A stretch of DNA of 64,000 nucleotides, taken from NCBI GenBank assembly GCA_040755155.1, contig JBFMBP010000150.1, forward strand, positions 40,001 through 104,000. The letters are read 5' to 3'. The notes under the pieces were generated by a model. The model did no database searches, was not told the origin of the DNA, and saw nothing but the letters and a program-made list of their open reading frames with translations. Positions 36,820 through 46,366 of this stretch are shown piece after piece. Numbering within the stretch: the stretch's first letter is position 1; each line of letters begins with the position of its first letter. This DNA is from Candidatus Omnitrophota bacterium (GTDB taxonomy: Bacteria; Hinthialibacterota; Hinthialibacteria; Hinthialibacterales; Hinthialibacteraceae). The position numbers were made by a program, and so were the translations under genes.

Positions 36820-38268
36820 TTACTTAGGCGACCAGGCGGGGGATAAATTATCACCGCCCAGATAGGTAACGCGGTAATTTCTCATCCCCTTGTCGCCGAT
36901 GAAGATCAGCCGTCCCGGCTCGCTGGGAGCGATGAAAATATCGTATTTCCCCAATCGGTTGGAAGCGTAGGCGATATATTTGCCATTCGGCGACCAGGAT
37001 GGATTGTGATTTTCCCCTACGTGTTCCGAGATCATTTGCAGGTCCGAACCGTCCTGCCAAACCGAAAAGATGTCGGATTGCAGGGAATCGAAAAAGCCGG
37101 TAAAGGCGATGCGGAAATCTTTTTTGTTCTGTTTTTTGTTATCGATGGGAACGGGCGACCATTGGGGCGTGTCGCATTTGCGCTGCCCGCCGTCGACGTA
37201 GGATATCCGGCGGATATTCGCGCCATTGGCGTCCATTACGTAAATCTGGGGCTTGCCGTTGCGGTCGGACGTGAAGGCGATTTGATTTCCGTCCGGCGAG
37301 ACGTCGGGCGCTTCGTCGATGGCGTCGTTGTTCGTATGCGTCAGGCGGACGGGTTTTCCTCCCGTGCGGGGAATCCGATAAATTTCCTGATTGCCGGGAG
37401 CGGAAAGCGACAGGGCCAGATTCTGGCCGTCGGGATACCAGCGGGGGGTCGTGTTAGTACCCAAAAATTTCGCCAGCGTGAAGACCTTTCCCGTAGCCAC
37501 ATTTTGGATAAAGCAATCCGGCCATTCGTTTTTAAAGGAGACATAAGCAAGATCGGCCCCATCGGGCGACCAATCGGGGAAAAGAGTAATTGAGTTAAAA
37601 TAGGTGAGTTGGATGAGGCTGTCTTTCCATCCGTCGTAATCGATGAGATAAAGTTCCTTGATGCGTTTGACGCTGTTGTGATTGACGAAGGCGATTTTTG
37701 TTTCCGTAATGGGTTCGATTAAACCATTGGTGAGTTCGCCGATAATTTGCGCTGTGGCTCGATGTCCGGCGCGGCGCAAGTCTTTCGCCCCAAAGGGAGG
37801 ATGGGGATCGGCGCCATAGGCTGTGCCGATGGCTCGTTTCCCATCCACGAGATCGTATACGAGCAAATTGAGTTGATATTTTCCTTCGCCTCTAGGCACA
37901 AGGACGGTTTCCACCACGTATTCGGGCATGTCGTCCTGGAATTTCAATTGTTTCCATTGAGCGTAATCGAAGGTATTGTTCTGCTTGTCCTGCTGGATCA
38001 GGATGGCGGCTTGCGGCGTTTCGGGGAAAACTTGGAAAGCGTCGGCAAAAGCTAAGTCGAAAAGGAATAGATCGTAGAGTTCCTGAATGATTTTTTCCTG
38101 ATCGGCGAACGGCGTTTCCGCTTGCGGTTTTGTCACCAGAAGCGGCGGCTTCCGCAAATCGGCGATGATAGGACCGAATTCCTGGATGTTTTCCGTTTGG
38201 CCGGTTGCAATGAATCCCGCAAAAACCACTGCGGACAATAAATACTTATTTAACGTTAATCCTTTCAT
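36820..38268 (-). CDS. tolB: Tol-Pal system periplasmic protein TolB
   Basis: A 482-residue periplasmic beta-propeller. A signal peptide (about 1-24) is followed by the TolB N-terminal domain (FADQEKIIQELYDLFLFDL) and a WD40-like/PD40 propeller: FPDWSPDGADLAYVSF, PRWYPDGQNLALSLS, PDVSPDGNQIAFTSDRNGKPQIYVMD, PSWSPNGKYIAYASN. TolB links Pal to the inner-membrane TolA/Q/R energiser. The ATG at 38268 has gaggg upstream. It lies 17 nt after the tolA-like gene on the same strand. Confidence 0.95.
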   Translation of the reverse strand: MKGLTLNKYLLSAVVFAGFIATGQTENIQEFGPIIADLRKPPLLVTKPQAETPFADQEKIIQELYDLFLFDLAFADAFQVFPETPQAAILIQQDKQNNTFDYAQWKQLKFQDDMPEYVVETVLVPRGEGKYQLNLLVYDLVDGKRAIGTAYGADPHPPFGAKDLRRAGHRATAQIIGELTNGLIEPITETKIAFVNHNSVKRIKELYLIDYDGWKDSLIQLTYFNSITLFPDWSPDGADLAYVSFKNEWPDCFIQNVATGKVFTLAKFLGTNTTPRWYPDGQNLALSLSAPGNQEIYRIPRTGGKPVRLTHTNNDAIDEAPDVSPDGNQIAFTSDRNGKPQIYVMDANGANIRRISYVDGGQRKCDTPQWSPVPIDNKKQNKKDFRIAFTGFFDSLQSDIFSVWQDGSDLQMISEHVGENHNPSWSPNGKYIAYASNRLGKYDIFIAPSEPGRLIFIGDKGMRNYRVTYLGGDNLSPAWSPK

Positions 38269-38285
38269 CTTAATCCCTCAACTTT

Positions 38286-39107
38286 TCATTCCATAGGTAG
38301 GATAAATGGAAATTTCGCCCGGATGCTTCCGTCGGCGTATTCGGGCGGGAGTTTCAATAATCCGCTCGTAAGCTTGATGGCTTCGATCACCGATTCGTCC
38401 GACAAAGTCCATCCGGATGATTGTTCGATAATGATATCGGAAATCAGTCCGTCTTTATAGATCGTGAAACTGGCTACAGTAACATATTCCCGCCGTTCGG
38501 GGCGGCGTACGGCGGGAGCGCGCCAATTTTGCCGTAAATAATATTGCAGCATGGCGGCGTAATTGCTGAAATCGACGTTGGAGTTTCCCGTTTCCAGCGT
38601 CATTTTGGCTTCCGTCGTAGAAGCGGACTTCACAATCGGCGCGGAAGCGGACTCCACAATGGCCGGAACCTCGGACAAAGGTATCAGTTTCTCCGTGGGA
38701 ATGGGAGTAAACGCGGGCGGCGTTGGCGTGGGCGTACCCGCTTTTTTGGGCGTTGGCTTCTGCGTTGGAATCTTTTTCTTCGTAGGCGCCGGCGTGGGCG
38801 TATTTTTTTTCGATAGTGCGTCTTTTAAAAGTTCTTTGATGTTATTGAGTTCCGGCTTTTCTTTTATCGGCTCCGGTTCTTTTTTTACTTCCGGCTCCGG
38901 CGGCTTAGGTTCGGGCGGTTTGGGTTCCGGCGGCTTTTGCGGTTGCGGGGCGGGTTGTTGTTGGGCTTGATCTTGAAACGGTTGCAACGATACGGGAATG
39001 AATTGGTCCGTTATCAATTGATAACGCGAGCGGGGCGGCAAAATAAGAATGCAGAAGACGCCGATATGAATCAGGAAGGAAACGATGATGGATGTCCGCT
39101 CGTTCAT
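38286..39107 (-). CDS. TolA/TonB-like energy transducer
   Basis: A 273-residue protein with one N-terminal membrane anchor (about 8-25, IVSFLIHIGVFCILILP). A long Pro/Lys/Glu-rich periplasm-spanning region (about 45-145, with repeated PPEPKPPEP) follows. The C-terminal TonB/TolA-type domain (about 185-270) has YYLRQNWRAP and FTIYKDGLISDIIIEQSSG. Position between tolR and tolB argues for TolA. ATG 39107 has ggga upstream. The gap after tolR is about 70 nt. Confidence 0.9.
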   Translation of the reverse strand: MNERTSIIVSFLIHIGVFCILILPPRSRYQLITDQFIPVSLQPFQDQAQQQPAPQPQKPPEPKPPEPKPPEPEVKKEPEPIKEKPELNNIKELLKDALSKKNTPTPAPTKKKIPTQKPTPKKAGTPTPTPPAFTPIPTEKLIPLSEVPAIVESASAPIVKSASTTEAKMTLETGNSNVDFSNYAAMLQYYLRQNWRAPAVRRPERREYVTVASFTIYKDGLISDIIIEQSSGWTLSDESVIEAIKLTSGLLKLPPEYADGSIRAKFPFILPME

Positions 39108-39176
39108 GATTTCGTTCCCGTTTTTCTATCGCGAAAGGCGGAAAAAAAACGACGCTGCAAAGATGGGCGCATTCCT

Positions 39177-39593
39177 TTATGGCTCTTGCTTCAAGAGGGT
39201 CATGGGAAGCATGATTTTATTGAATCCGGCTTCTTTGGCGCCGGAGGAAACAAAGGCGAAATTCTCGACCAGGCTCCGTTTATCCACCCGGATGAAGATT
39301 TCCTCTTCAGGATAGTCCGCCTTCAATCCTTTCAGTTTTCCGACAAGTTCCTCTTTGTTGATAGGAGCCCCGTTGACGGAAATTTTTCCGAATTGATCGA
39401 CGCCGACGATGATTTTTTCTTTTCCCGTCGCCGTAACGTAACCCACTTCGGGCACCTGGATGTCCAGACCGGTTTGAACGAAATTGGAAACGAGGATGAA
39501 AGAGATCAACAGCACCATGACAACGTCGATTAGGTTCGTCATGTTGACGTCGGCCAAGGCTTCCGTGCGATAACGGACTTTACGTAACGACAC
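39177..39593 (-). CDS. tolR: Biopolymer transport protein TolR/ExbD
   Basis: A 138-residue inner membrane protein of the proton-driven Tol motor. The single transmembrane helix with the essential Asp is MTNLIDVVMVLLISFILV (about 18-35, Asp in LIDVVMVLL). The periplasmic ExbD/TolR domain follows. The start is a GTG at 39593 with aggaaga upstream. It overlaps the end of tolQ by 14 nt. Confidence 0.93.
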   Translation of the reverse strand: MSLRKVRYRTEALADVNMTNLIDVVMVLLISFILVSNFVQTGLDIQVPEVGYVTATGKEKIIVGVDQFGKISVNGAPINKEELVGKLKGLKADYPEEEIFIRVDKRSLVENFAFVSSGAKEAGFNKIMLPMTLLKQEP

Positions 39594-40353
39594 TGGTTTT
39601 CTTCCTTAGCATCAGTTTTTCGGGTTGCTTGCGGTAGGCTCCGACAACGATTTGCCGGTCGAAATGGTTGATGATTTCGCTGGAAAAGCTTTCCAGTTCC
39701 GTTTCGATGTTTCTCACGGCGCGGAGAATCCCGTTATGAGCGAAAACGGCTGGAATGGCCACGAGTAACCCTACTACTGTGGTCAAAAGGGCTTCCGAGA
39801 TGCCGGGGCCGACCGTCTGCAGCGTGATGTTTTGCTCCATGCCCATTTGGTGAAACGTGAGGAAAACGCCCCACACAGTGCCGAGAAGGCCCAGCAGCGG
39901 CGAAACGCTGGCCGTAGTCGCCAAGAACGTCGTCCCTCGTTCCCAGCGTTCTTTTTCGAGTTCGATGGCGCGATCCAAGGTTCGTTCCAAGGCGGGAATG
40001 ACGGGACGGTCGGCGATAATGCAATTTCTTTCCCTGTCCAGCGTCGCCCAAAGCCTCAGCTCTTCATACGCCGATACGAAAAGACGCGCAGGGCTGTTGG
40101 CGGGAAGAATGCCTTCTTGCGACAGCGCTACGATATTGCCCTCCAATTTATTGAAAAGTTGCCGGAAGAGTTGAGCGCGTTTTTTTTCCGCGCGCAGATC
40201 GAATACTTTCTTGAGGATGAGTCCCCAGGTAATGACGGAAAGCGCAAAAAGGCTGATATAAACGGATAAGCCGATAAACGAACTATCGCGCATTTGCCGC
40301 AACGCATCGCCGAGTTGAGAGAAAATAATCCATTGAAACAAATGGCCATTCAT
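39580..40353 (-). CDS. tolQ: MotA/TolQ/ExbB proton channel protein
   Basis: A 257-residue inner membrane protein with three hydrophobic segments (about 29-50, 137-160, 175-200). The MotA/TolQ/ExbB channel signature is seen in LATTASVSPLLGLLGTVWGVFLTF and GPGISEALLTTVVGLLVAIPAVFAHN. It forms the proton channel with TolR to energise TolA. It is the first gene of the contiguous tolQRAB block; about 545 nt separate it from the LysM lipoprotein gene. Confidence 0.94.
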   Translation of the reverse strand: MNGHLFQWIIFSQLGDALRQMRDSSFIGLSVYISLFALSVITWGLILKKVFDLRAEKKRAQLFRQLFNKLEGNIVALSQEGILPANSPARLFVSAYEELRLWATLDRERNCIIADRPVIPALERTLDRAIELEKERWERGTTFLATTASVSPLLGLLGTVWGVFLTFHQMGMEQNITLQTVGPGISEALLTTVVGLLVAIPAVFAHNGILRAVRNIETELESFSSEIINHFDRQIVVGAYRKQPEKLMLRKKTSVVT

Positions 40354-40898
40354 TTGGTTATGACGCCTCTTTTCGGTTCTAGGTAATCCAATTCTCTTAC
40401 AAAAAACGATCTCATCGAGCGAGCAAACAAATTTCCGGCGGCGAAAAGAAGGAAAAAATACGGCGGCGAATTGCTAGAAACAGGTCTTTCCCTCATACCG
40501 CAAGATTTCGCTCAGATAAACGTAGACGGCATTGTCCCCATAACGAAAATCCAGCGAAATAGACGAAAAAGCCAAACAATATTATACGTCCAAGACGGTT
40601 TTCGAAAACCTCTCGGCGGTCTTTCCCGGCGCTGTTTTGGGGCGCTGCAACGAAGCGCGAAAAAACGCCGTTCCATAAATGATACGTTTTTTTGATGTTC
40701 GGATGAAGGAGATTATATGAATTTTAATTTAAAAATTTTGCAAACCTCAAAACGAAATCCTAAAACGATCCCATTGTTTTATAAAGAATAAAAGAAACCG
40801 CCCGATACTTTTGTGTATGAATGAACCATTCTTAGCAGCCGGTTAAAGGACGTAAGGATGACGCCTTGCCTAGATAAAACTGGATATTTCCCTCTGGT
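40354..40898. other. Intergenic region upstream of tolQ
   Basis: About 545 nt. It presumably holds the tolQRAB promoter (minus strand, left end) and the end of the LysM gene transcript. I see no convincing gene, hairpin terminator or promoter pair. Confidence 0.4.
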
Positions 40899-41693
40899 TT
40901 AGGGTATGCGCAGGCGTTGTCCAAGTCTATTTTGAGAAGGATTGTCGATTCCATTCAAATCTTGAATGGCCTTCATATCGACGCCGTACTTCGCGGCGAT
41001 GCTGGAGAGCGTATCGCCGCTTTCAACGACGTGAAATTTACCCGATGCGCTCTCCTTGGCATTGTTCTCTTTCGTAGAGGGCGCCGCGGTTTTGGCGTCG
41101 GCGGGAACTTCGGCGCCGAGTTCTTTAAGAATTTTTTTGTAGATGGCTTTCGTGTTCTCATCCATAGCGTCGATTCGTTTATTCAACCGCGCTTCCAGAC
41201 TTTCGATCGATTGCTGCGCTTGCCGATATTCAGAAGCCGAACTTCGCTTGAGGTCGTTGACGCTTTTGGATAGGTTATCGATTACGCTGGCTAATTGTTC
41301 TTGCTTCTCGTCGCCCGATCTTCGCAAATCCTGAGTCAGATTGGCTGTTTCCGAGGAGAAGGAATCGAGACGGCTGACGCGATCCTGCAAGCTGGCAAGG
41401 TCTTTTTCCACTTTTCCCAAACGAGAAGATATTTGTTCCAACAAATTCGTCAGGTTCGTTTGGGTAAAACGGATATCGCGCAGCGATTGATTGACCGTCT
41501 CGTTAACGTCCTTGAGAGCGCCCGTCGTTTGAGCGGTTTCCAAAGTGTCTTGTTGTTCCATGCGACGCATCTTAGCGTCCATATCTTGGACGGATTCCTG
41601 AAGCTGGACGATTTCCTTGGAGGCGCAGGAAGACAATATCCCTGCCGAGAGGACAAGAAAAAAACAGCGAAAAGCAGAACTTGTTCCGTTCAT
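40899..41693 (-). CDS. LysM-containing coiled-coil lipoprotein
   Basis: A 264-residue envelope protein. The signal peptide ends in the lipobox ILSSC (Cys about 23). A long heptad-like coiled coil (about 28-190: VQDMDAKMRRMEQQDTLE, LGKVEKDLASLQDRVSRLD) is followed by a C-terminal LysM domain (about 220-264, VVESGDTLSSIAAKYGVD) that binds peptidoglycan. Lipid anchor, coiled coil and position just upstream of tolQRAB-pal recall CpoB/YbgF, but LysM replaces the TPR. A role coordinating peptidoglycan with Tol is inferred. Confidence 0.88.
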   Translation of the reverse strand: MNGTSSAFRCFFLVLSAGILSSCASKEIVQLQESVQDMDAKMRRMEQQDTLETAQTTGALKDVNETVNQSLRDIRFTQTNLTNLLEQISSRLGKVEKDLASLQDRVSRLDSFSSETANLTQDLRRSGDEKQEQLASVIDNLSKSVNDLKRSSASEYRQAQQSIESLEARLNKRIDAMDENTKAIYKKILKELGAEVPADAKTAAPSTKENNAKESASGKFHVVESGDTLSSIAAKYGVDMKAIQDLNGIDNPSQNRLGQRLRIP

Positions 41694-41883
41694 GATGGAA
41701 ATCCTTCAACTTTCTAAAAGAATAGAGTATCCTCAAGAAGCGATAGGTTGTATAATACTTAAGATACTATAACAACAGCGGATATGAATACAAGAACTTA
41801 ATTCGGTATCCGCCGGTAATTCCCAAAGGTTAAGTTATCGCCCTGACTCGACAGACTGAATTTTTTACCAAGGCAGTTGGCCG

Positions 41884-43377
41884 ATGAACGACGTAAATCC
41901 AAACGCCGGATCGCCTCTCGAAGAGAAAAAGCCGGAACAAGAGGCATTTGTCTGGGGAGACGGGATCGGTCTCGAAGTTTCCGCCAGCAAAATGTCCGCT
42001 ACGCTGGAGATCAAACTCGAAGCGGCGGAACACTATACTCCTGAAGATATCCTGAAGTATCTAGGCGACAATAATCTTGCCACTTCCGTCGACTCCGACG
42101 CCATTCGCAGGATATTCGACGAGGGTCTCTTCAATCAATCCGTAGCAGCAGCTCGCGGAATCCCACCCAAAGACGGCGAAGACGGTTATGTCGATTGGTC
42201 GATCGATCTGTCGATTTTGGAAGGCGCCAAACTCGTCGAAAAAGGCGGGCGCGTCGACTGGAAAGAGAAGCATCACGTCTTGCAAGTCGCGGCGGATCAA
42301 AAATTAGCCGTTCTCGCAGATCCTACGCCTGGGGAAGCGGGCGTGAACGTCTATGGGGAAGAGATTCCGCCGAAACCGGGAAAACCGGCGAAATTCCCGG
42401 CGGGCAAGGGATTGCGCATCAACGAAGACGGGACGGAATTGTTTGCGGAAATTACGGGCGCCGTATCCATGGTGGATGGAAAGGTTTCCGTAAGTCCCAT
42501 CCTCAACATTCAAGGCGACGTCAGTTTGAAAACGGGGAATATCAATTACCAGGAGACGGTGGAAATTTCCGGCGGCGTGTTAAGCGATTTTAAAATTATT
42601 GCGGGACAGGATATTCACATTAACGGACTCGTGGAAGCGGCGGAATTGACCGCGGGGGGGAACATTTATATCGCCGGCGGCATTCAAGGGTACGAAAAAG
42701 CCAAAATCCGCGCCGGGGGCGATGTCGTCGTCAAATACATCAATAATGCCTTTGTAGAAGCGGGCGGCGACGTCGTCGTCAATGGCGCCATATCGAATTC
42801 CAATGTGCGCGCGAAGAAAAGTGTTATCGTGAGCGGCAGCAAAGCGGTTGTCGTGGGGGGACGCATCAGTGCGGAAAAAGAGATTTCCGCCTCCGTCATC
42901 GGCTCGGAAATCGGATCGAAAACATCGTTGGAACTCGGCCAGGATTTAGTCGCGTTGATTAACTCCATGAAGGATGAAGAAAAAAAGATGGAGTCCCTCG
43001 CGGCGAATTATAAAAAAATGCAGCAAGCGAACCATACGTTGAACGAATTGCGGGATAAGGGAAAGATCACGCCGCAGCAGGAAGAACTGCGGTTGAAAAT
43101 TATCCGCAGCGGGCTGCATCTTCAAGCCCAGGTTAAAAAAATGAAGAACGACATTCATCTGATGGAGAAACAGGTGGAAACAGGCCGTTCCCAGCAAAAA
43201 GGCATTGCGGCGAGAGAAGTGGCCTGGCCAGGCGTGATGATCTCCATCATGGGAAATCTCTTTCCTGTAAAAGCCATGACCTCAAAAGCCATTTTCGCTC
43301 TGCGGGGAAGAGAGATCGAAGTTTTCGCCTACAAAGAAGAAGATACTAAAAAGAAAACGGAAAAAGCCGAAAAATAA
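41884..43377 (+). CDS. FapA/DUF342-family protein
   Basis: A 497-residue protein of the FapA family (DUF342). It contains the N-terminal catalytic-like region (PTPGEAGVNVYGEEIPPKPG), then a right-handed beta-helix (about 200-350: ISGGVLSDFKIIAGQDIHING, GGNIYIAGGIQGY, AGGDVVVKYINNA), and a C-terminal coiled coil (about 355-440). FapA homologues are linked to cell-surface or signalling functions; the biochemical role is not established. ATG 41884 is divergent from the LysM lipoprotein. A palindromic repeat follows the stop. Confidence 0.9.
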   Translation: MNDVNPNAGSPLEEKKPEQEAFVWGDGIGLEVSASKMSATLEIKLEAAEHYTPEDILKYLGDNNLATSVDSDAIRRIFDEGLFNQSVAAARGIPPKDGEDGYVDWSIDLSILEGAKLVEKGGRVDWKEKHHVLQVAADQKLAVLADPTPGEAGVNVYGEEIPPKPGKPAKFPAGKGLRINEDGTELFAEITGAVSMVDGKVSVSPILNIQGDVSLKTGNINYQETVEISGGVLSDFKIIAGQDIHINGLVEAAELTAGGNIYIAGGIQGYEKAKIRAGGDVVVKYINNAFVEAGGDVVVNGAISNSNVRAKKSVIVSGSKAVVVGGRISAEKEISASVIGSEIGSKTSLELGQDLVALINSMKDEEKKMESLAANYKKMQQANHTLNELRDKGKITPQQEELRLKIIRSGLHLQAQVKKMKNDIHLMEKQVETGRSQQKGIAAREVAWPGVMISIMGNLFPVKAMTSKAIFALRGREIEVFAYKEEDTKKKTEKAEK

Positions 43378-43390
43378 TACCAATCACTAT

Positions 43391-43520
43391 TAAATTCGTT
43401 GCTTTTAAAATTCCTCTCCCAAGATGGGGAGAGGTTAGGTGAGTGTTGATATTATTAGACTTATAATTCCATCACCCTAACCCTCTCCCAGAGGGCGAGG
43501 GAATTATGAGTTACAATATT
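43391..43520. repeat. Palindromic repeat copy 3, inverted orientation
   Basis: The same element as at 25460 but reversed. The arm with the aagat loop (cctctcccaagatggggagagg) comes first, then the centre tattattagactta, then the arm with ccctctcccagagggcgaggg. Left flank cgttgcttttaaaatt matches the right flank of copy 2 reversed. This is the only copy between convergent genes. Confidence 0.85.
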
Positions 43521-43549
43521 ATTGCAGGTGGGTATAAAAACATCTATAG

Positions 43550-44293
43550 TCAAGACCTATCCCCGCCTAATAACGAACCCAATCCGCCCAACAATCCCCC
43601 GCCCGCCGTGCTGTCGTCTTTACTGCCTCCGGCGGCGCTGTAAATGCGGTTGGCGAGCCGCGAGAAGGGCAGCGTTTGCAGTAAGGCGCGGCCCGGCCCC
43701 GTCAAACGGGCGAGAAAAAGCCCTTCGCCGCCGAATAAACTGGTTTTCAATCCTCCCGCCATTTGGATGTCGTATTGAATGGAATCGTCGAAGGCGACCA
43801 AGCAGCCGGTATCGACCAACAGGACCTGTCCCGGCCCCAGTTCTTCCGTAACCAACGTTCCTCCCGCATGGATGAAGGCGGTTCCATGCCCCCGGACTTT
43901 TTGCAGAATGAATCCTTCGCCGCCGAAGAAGCCTGCGCCCAGTTTTCTCGTAAAAGCGATCGTAACATCGATGTCGCCGTGACTGCAGAGAAAAGCGTCC
44001 TTCTGGCAGAGAACGGCATTGCCCTTCAATTCAAAGACATGGATTTTTCCCGGATAGGGCGCGGCGAACGCCACCTTGCCGCCGCCGGAGGGCGACGTAA
44101 ACGTCGCCAGAAACAGACTCTCGCCGGTCAACATGCGCCCGATGCTTTTAAAAAAACCGCCTTGCATCTTGCTGTCAAAGCGGACGGCGTCGTTCATGTA
44201 CATCATCGCTCCCCCTTCCGCCCGGATTTCATCGGAGGAGTCGAGGTGGATCAAAGCCATTTGCATGTCATCGCCCAGGATTTCGTATTTCAT
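43550..44293 (-). CDS. AIM24/TIGR00266-family protein
   Basis: A 247-residue protein of the AIM24 (TIGR00266, DUF124) family with a double-psi/beta-sandwich fold. It has conserved Gly-rich turns: AEGGAMMYMNDAV, GGFFKSIGRMLTGESLFLATFT, GAGFFGGEGFILQKV and GGLKTSLFGGEGLFLARLTGPG. The C-terminus is Gly-rich (GGGLLGGLGSLLGG). The molecular function is unknown. ATG 44293 is the only sensible start. Confidence 0.92.
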   Translation of the reverse strand: MKYEILGDDMQMALIHLDSSDEIRAEGGAMMYMNDAVRFDSKMQGGFFKSIGRMLTGESLFLATFTSPSGGGKVAFAAPYPGKIHVFELKGNAVLCQKDAFLCSHGDIDVTIAFTRKLGAGFFGGEGFILQKVRGHGTAFIHAGGTLVTEELGPGQVLLVDTGCLVAFDDSIQYDIQMAGGLKTSLFGGEGLFLARLTGPGRALLQTLPFSRLANRIYSAAGGSKDDSTAGGGLLGGLGSLLGGDRS

Positions 44294-44433
44294 GATTTTT
44301 TCTCTTTCGGCGAAAGGGATATCGGCGCCAACTTTTTTGAAACTTCAGCGTAGAAGAAGCTTCCAGCCTCTTGAAAGGAGAAAGAGCCAGGATGGCTCTT
44401 CTACTTTTTCGCCGGATATAGAAAGAAATAATG

Positions 44434-44520
44434 CGGAGGAGGAGGGATTCGAACCCTCGATACAGTTACCCGTATACCCGCTTTCGAGGCGGGCGCCTTC
44501 AACCGCTCGGCCACCCCTCC
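44434..44520 (-). tRNA. tRNA-Ser (anticodon CGA)
   Basis: The minus strand has acceptor GGAGGGG/CTCCTCC (one G-U pair), D-arm GCCGAGCGG...GGC, anticodon stem CCCGC/GCGGG with loop CTCGAAA (anticodon CGA), a long class II variable arm (tatacgggtaactgtatc), and T-arm GAGGG-TTCGAAT-CCCTC. The discriminator is G73. CCA is not encoded. Confidence 0.96.
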
Positions 44521-44556
44521 GGGACCTTGAGGCTTTTTGTACGAATCTAACGTTGC

Positions 44557-45015
44557 TTATCGTAGCCGTTCGAAGAAATCTTTCAATAACTCCTCGCAGG
44601 CTTCCCGCAAAATTCCCGAATGAACCAGAACCTGATGGTTCAACCGGGCGTCTTCGGCGATCTGGTACAGACTTTCGATTCCCCCCGCCTTGGGATCGGG
44701 AGCGCCGTAATATAAATGCGCAATGCGGGCGGCCACGATAGCTCCAGAGCACATAACGCACGGTTCCAGCGTGCAATAAAGGGAGCATTCATCCAACCGC
44801 CAACTCCCAATCTGGGCGGCGGCGTCCCGCAAGGCGAGTATTTCCGCATGGCCGGCGGGATCGTTCTTTTCTTCCCGTTGATTCCGTCCCCGTCCGATGA
44901 CGGCGCCGTTTTTCACAATGATCGCTCCCACCGGCGCGTCTCCAAAGGCTTGCGCGATTTTAGCTTGATTGAGCGCCAGGCGCATGAAATATTCGTGAGA
45001 AACGATTGGAGGCAT
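44557..45015 (-). CDS. tadA: tRNA-specific adenosine deaminase TadA
   Basis: Converts A34 to inosine in tRNA-Arg(ACG). The 152-residue protein has the zinc deaminase motifs: His56-Ala57-Glu58 (GHAEI) with catalytic Glu58, and Cys86/Cys89 in EPCVMC. FGDAPVGAIIV and ARIAHLYYGAPDPKAGG are conserved. It lies upstream of tRNA-Ser on the same strand, with 36 nt between. ATG 45015 is used. Confidence 0.95.
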   Translation of the reverse strand: MPPIVSHEYFMRLALNQAKIAQAFGDAPVGAIIVKNGAVIGRGRNQREEKNDPAGHAEILALRDAAAQIGSWRLDECSLYCTLEPCVMCSGAIVAARIAHLYYGAPDPKAGGIESLYQIAEDARLNHQVLVHSGILREACEELLKDFFERLR

Positions 45016-45489
45016 TCGGTTCCGGCTCCCTTATTTAAGCTGGAATGAGTATATGAATAAAAATTGACCGGCGAAGGCCGGTTGATTATATAGCCAATTG
45101 GCGTTTGGATGCAATCTTTTCTTCTCGCCGCGCCATCATAGCCAATCTTTTAAGGATATGTTTTGGGGAAATCTCTTTATATATGGTTAAAAATTTATCC
45201 TTAATAATAGATAATTATCTAATCATTGCCATAGATTCCAAATTTGGGATTTGGTAGATGCATCTAATCTGCGATGTACAGATATGAGAGATTTCGAGAA
45301 ATAATTGATGCTATCCACCGGTATTTTTTCTAGCGGTATTCTTACAAGGAAATATTGAGTCGATTGAATCTCAAGAAAGGGACGATAAAATAGGGAAAAA
45401 TATTAATTATAATAATATAAAATTATAATATGCAATCAAAAAAAGTTAAATTATTTTTCGATTAAAGGGAATTTTCTTTTTTTCATGAA
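45016..45489. other. AT-rich intergenic region
   Basis: About 470 nt between tadA (minus) and the hdr promoter. It is AT-rich, with no gene, RNA or repeat that I can support. Confidence 0.45.
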
Positions 45490-45517
45490 TTGACATTATA
45501 GAAAATTTAACTATGAT
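45490..45517 (+). promoter_or_regulatory. Sigma-70 promoter for the hdr-mvh operon
   Basis: TTGACA (45490-45495), a 16-bp spacer and TATGAT (45512-45517) predict a start near 45524, leaving a leader of about 140 nt before hdrC. No palindromic operator is obvious. Confidence 0.6.
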
Positions 45518-45666
45518 TTAATTGGATGTCGAGAAATATTTTTACGGCTTCTATCCCGCCAATAACCCATTCGAGACAGCCTTGGAAGTAGTGATAATGG
45601 GTATACTTAATTCGCCAGGCGTTTTTTTGTTTATCCCTTCGAACAACCGTGAGAGGAGAGATTCTC

Positions 45667-46338
45667 ATGCGAGATTGGCTCGTGCAACAAAGAATTAAAT
45701 TCAAAATGGTGGGTGGAAGAAAGTCCCATCTTGTAACGAATTGGGAAATTCAACGTAAAATGAAATACGAGGAAGAGTTGGATCCTCAATTCGCCCAAGA
45801 CGTTGTAAAGAAACTTGGCAGCGACAATCTCTTCGGCTGCATTCAATGCGGAACGTGCAGCGCCACTTGCCCGGTAAGCCATCACATGGATTATTCTCCC
45901 CGGCGGATTATCGCCATGACGCGCGCAGGTTTCAAAGACGAAGTCATGCGCAGTTTCACCATTTGGCTCTGCGCTTCGTGCTACTCCTGCACCGTGGGAT
46001 GCCCCAAGGAGATCAAAATCACGGAATTGATGTACACCCTAAAACAGAAGGCGATCGAAGAAAAAGTCTATCCCAGCCGTTTTCCCATTCCCGTTTTGGC
46101 GCGGGAATTCGCCCGCACTGTCCGCAACTTCGGACGCAACCATGAAGGTTTGCTGTTATTGCGCATGTTTCTAAAAACCAATCCCTTCAAATTGTTCACC
46201 ATGAGCGGGCTTGGCTCGAAATTGTTCTTTAAAGGGCGGCTGGAGATCATGCCCCATACGATTAAGGGCAAGCAGCAGTTGCTCAACATTCTTCATGCCG
46301 TTGAGAATGGGAATGGAAACGGAAACCATGGCCAGTAA
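45667..46338 (+). CDS. hdrC: Heterodisulfide reductase subunit C-like protein
   Basis: A 223-residue iron-sulfur protein that relays electrons between HdrA and HdrB. Two [4Fe-4S] motifs are complete: Cys58, 61, 64, 68 (FGCIQCGTCSATCP) and Cys102, 105, 108, 112 (CASCYSCTVGCP). The ATG at 45667 follows aggagag by 8 nt; a GTG six codons earlier overlaps that site and is unlikely. The C-terminus ends in a Gly/Asn-rich tail (ENGNGNGNHGQ). hdrB starts 28 nt later. Confidence 0.93.
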   Translation: MRDWLVQQRIKFKMVGGRKSHLVTNWEIQRKMKYEEELDPQFAQDVVKKLGSDNLFGCIQCGTCSATCPVSHHMDYSPRRIIAMTRAGFKDEVMRSFTIWLCASCYSCTVGCPKEIKITELMYTLKQKAIEEKVYPSRFPIPVLAREFARTVRNFGRNHEGLLLLRMFLKTNPFKLFTMSGLGSKLFFKGRLEIMPHTIKGKQQLLNILHAVENGNGNGNHGQ

Positions 46339-46366
46339 TGGCAAAGTTATGGCTGGAGAGAAACCG

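Noticed and set aside
44345-44788. 147-codon open frame across tRNA-Ser and tadA
   Set aside because: It runs through a tRNA gene and overlaps tadA in another frame; no family resemblance.
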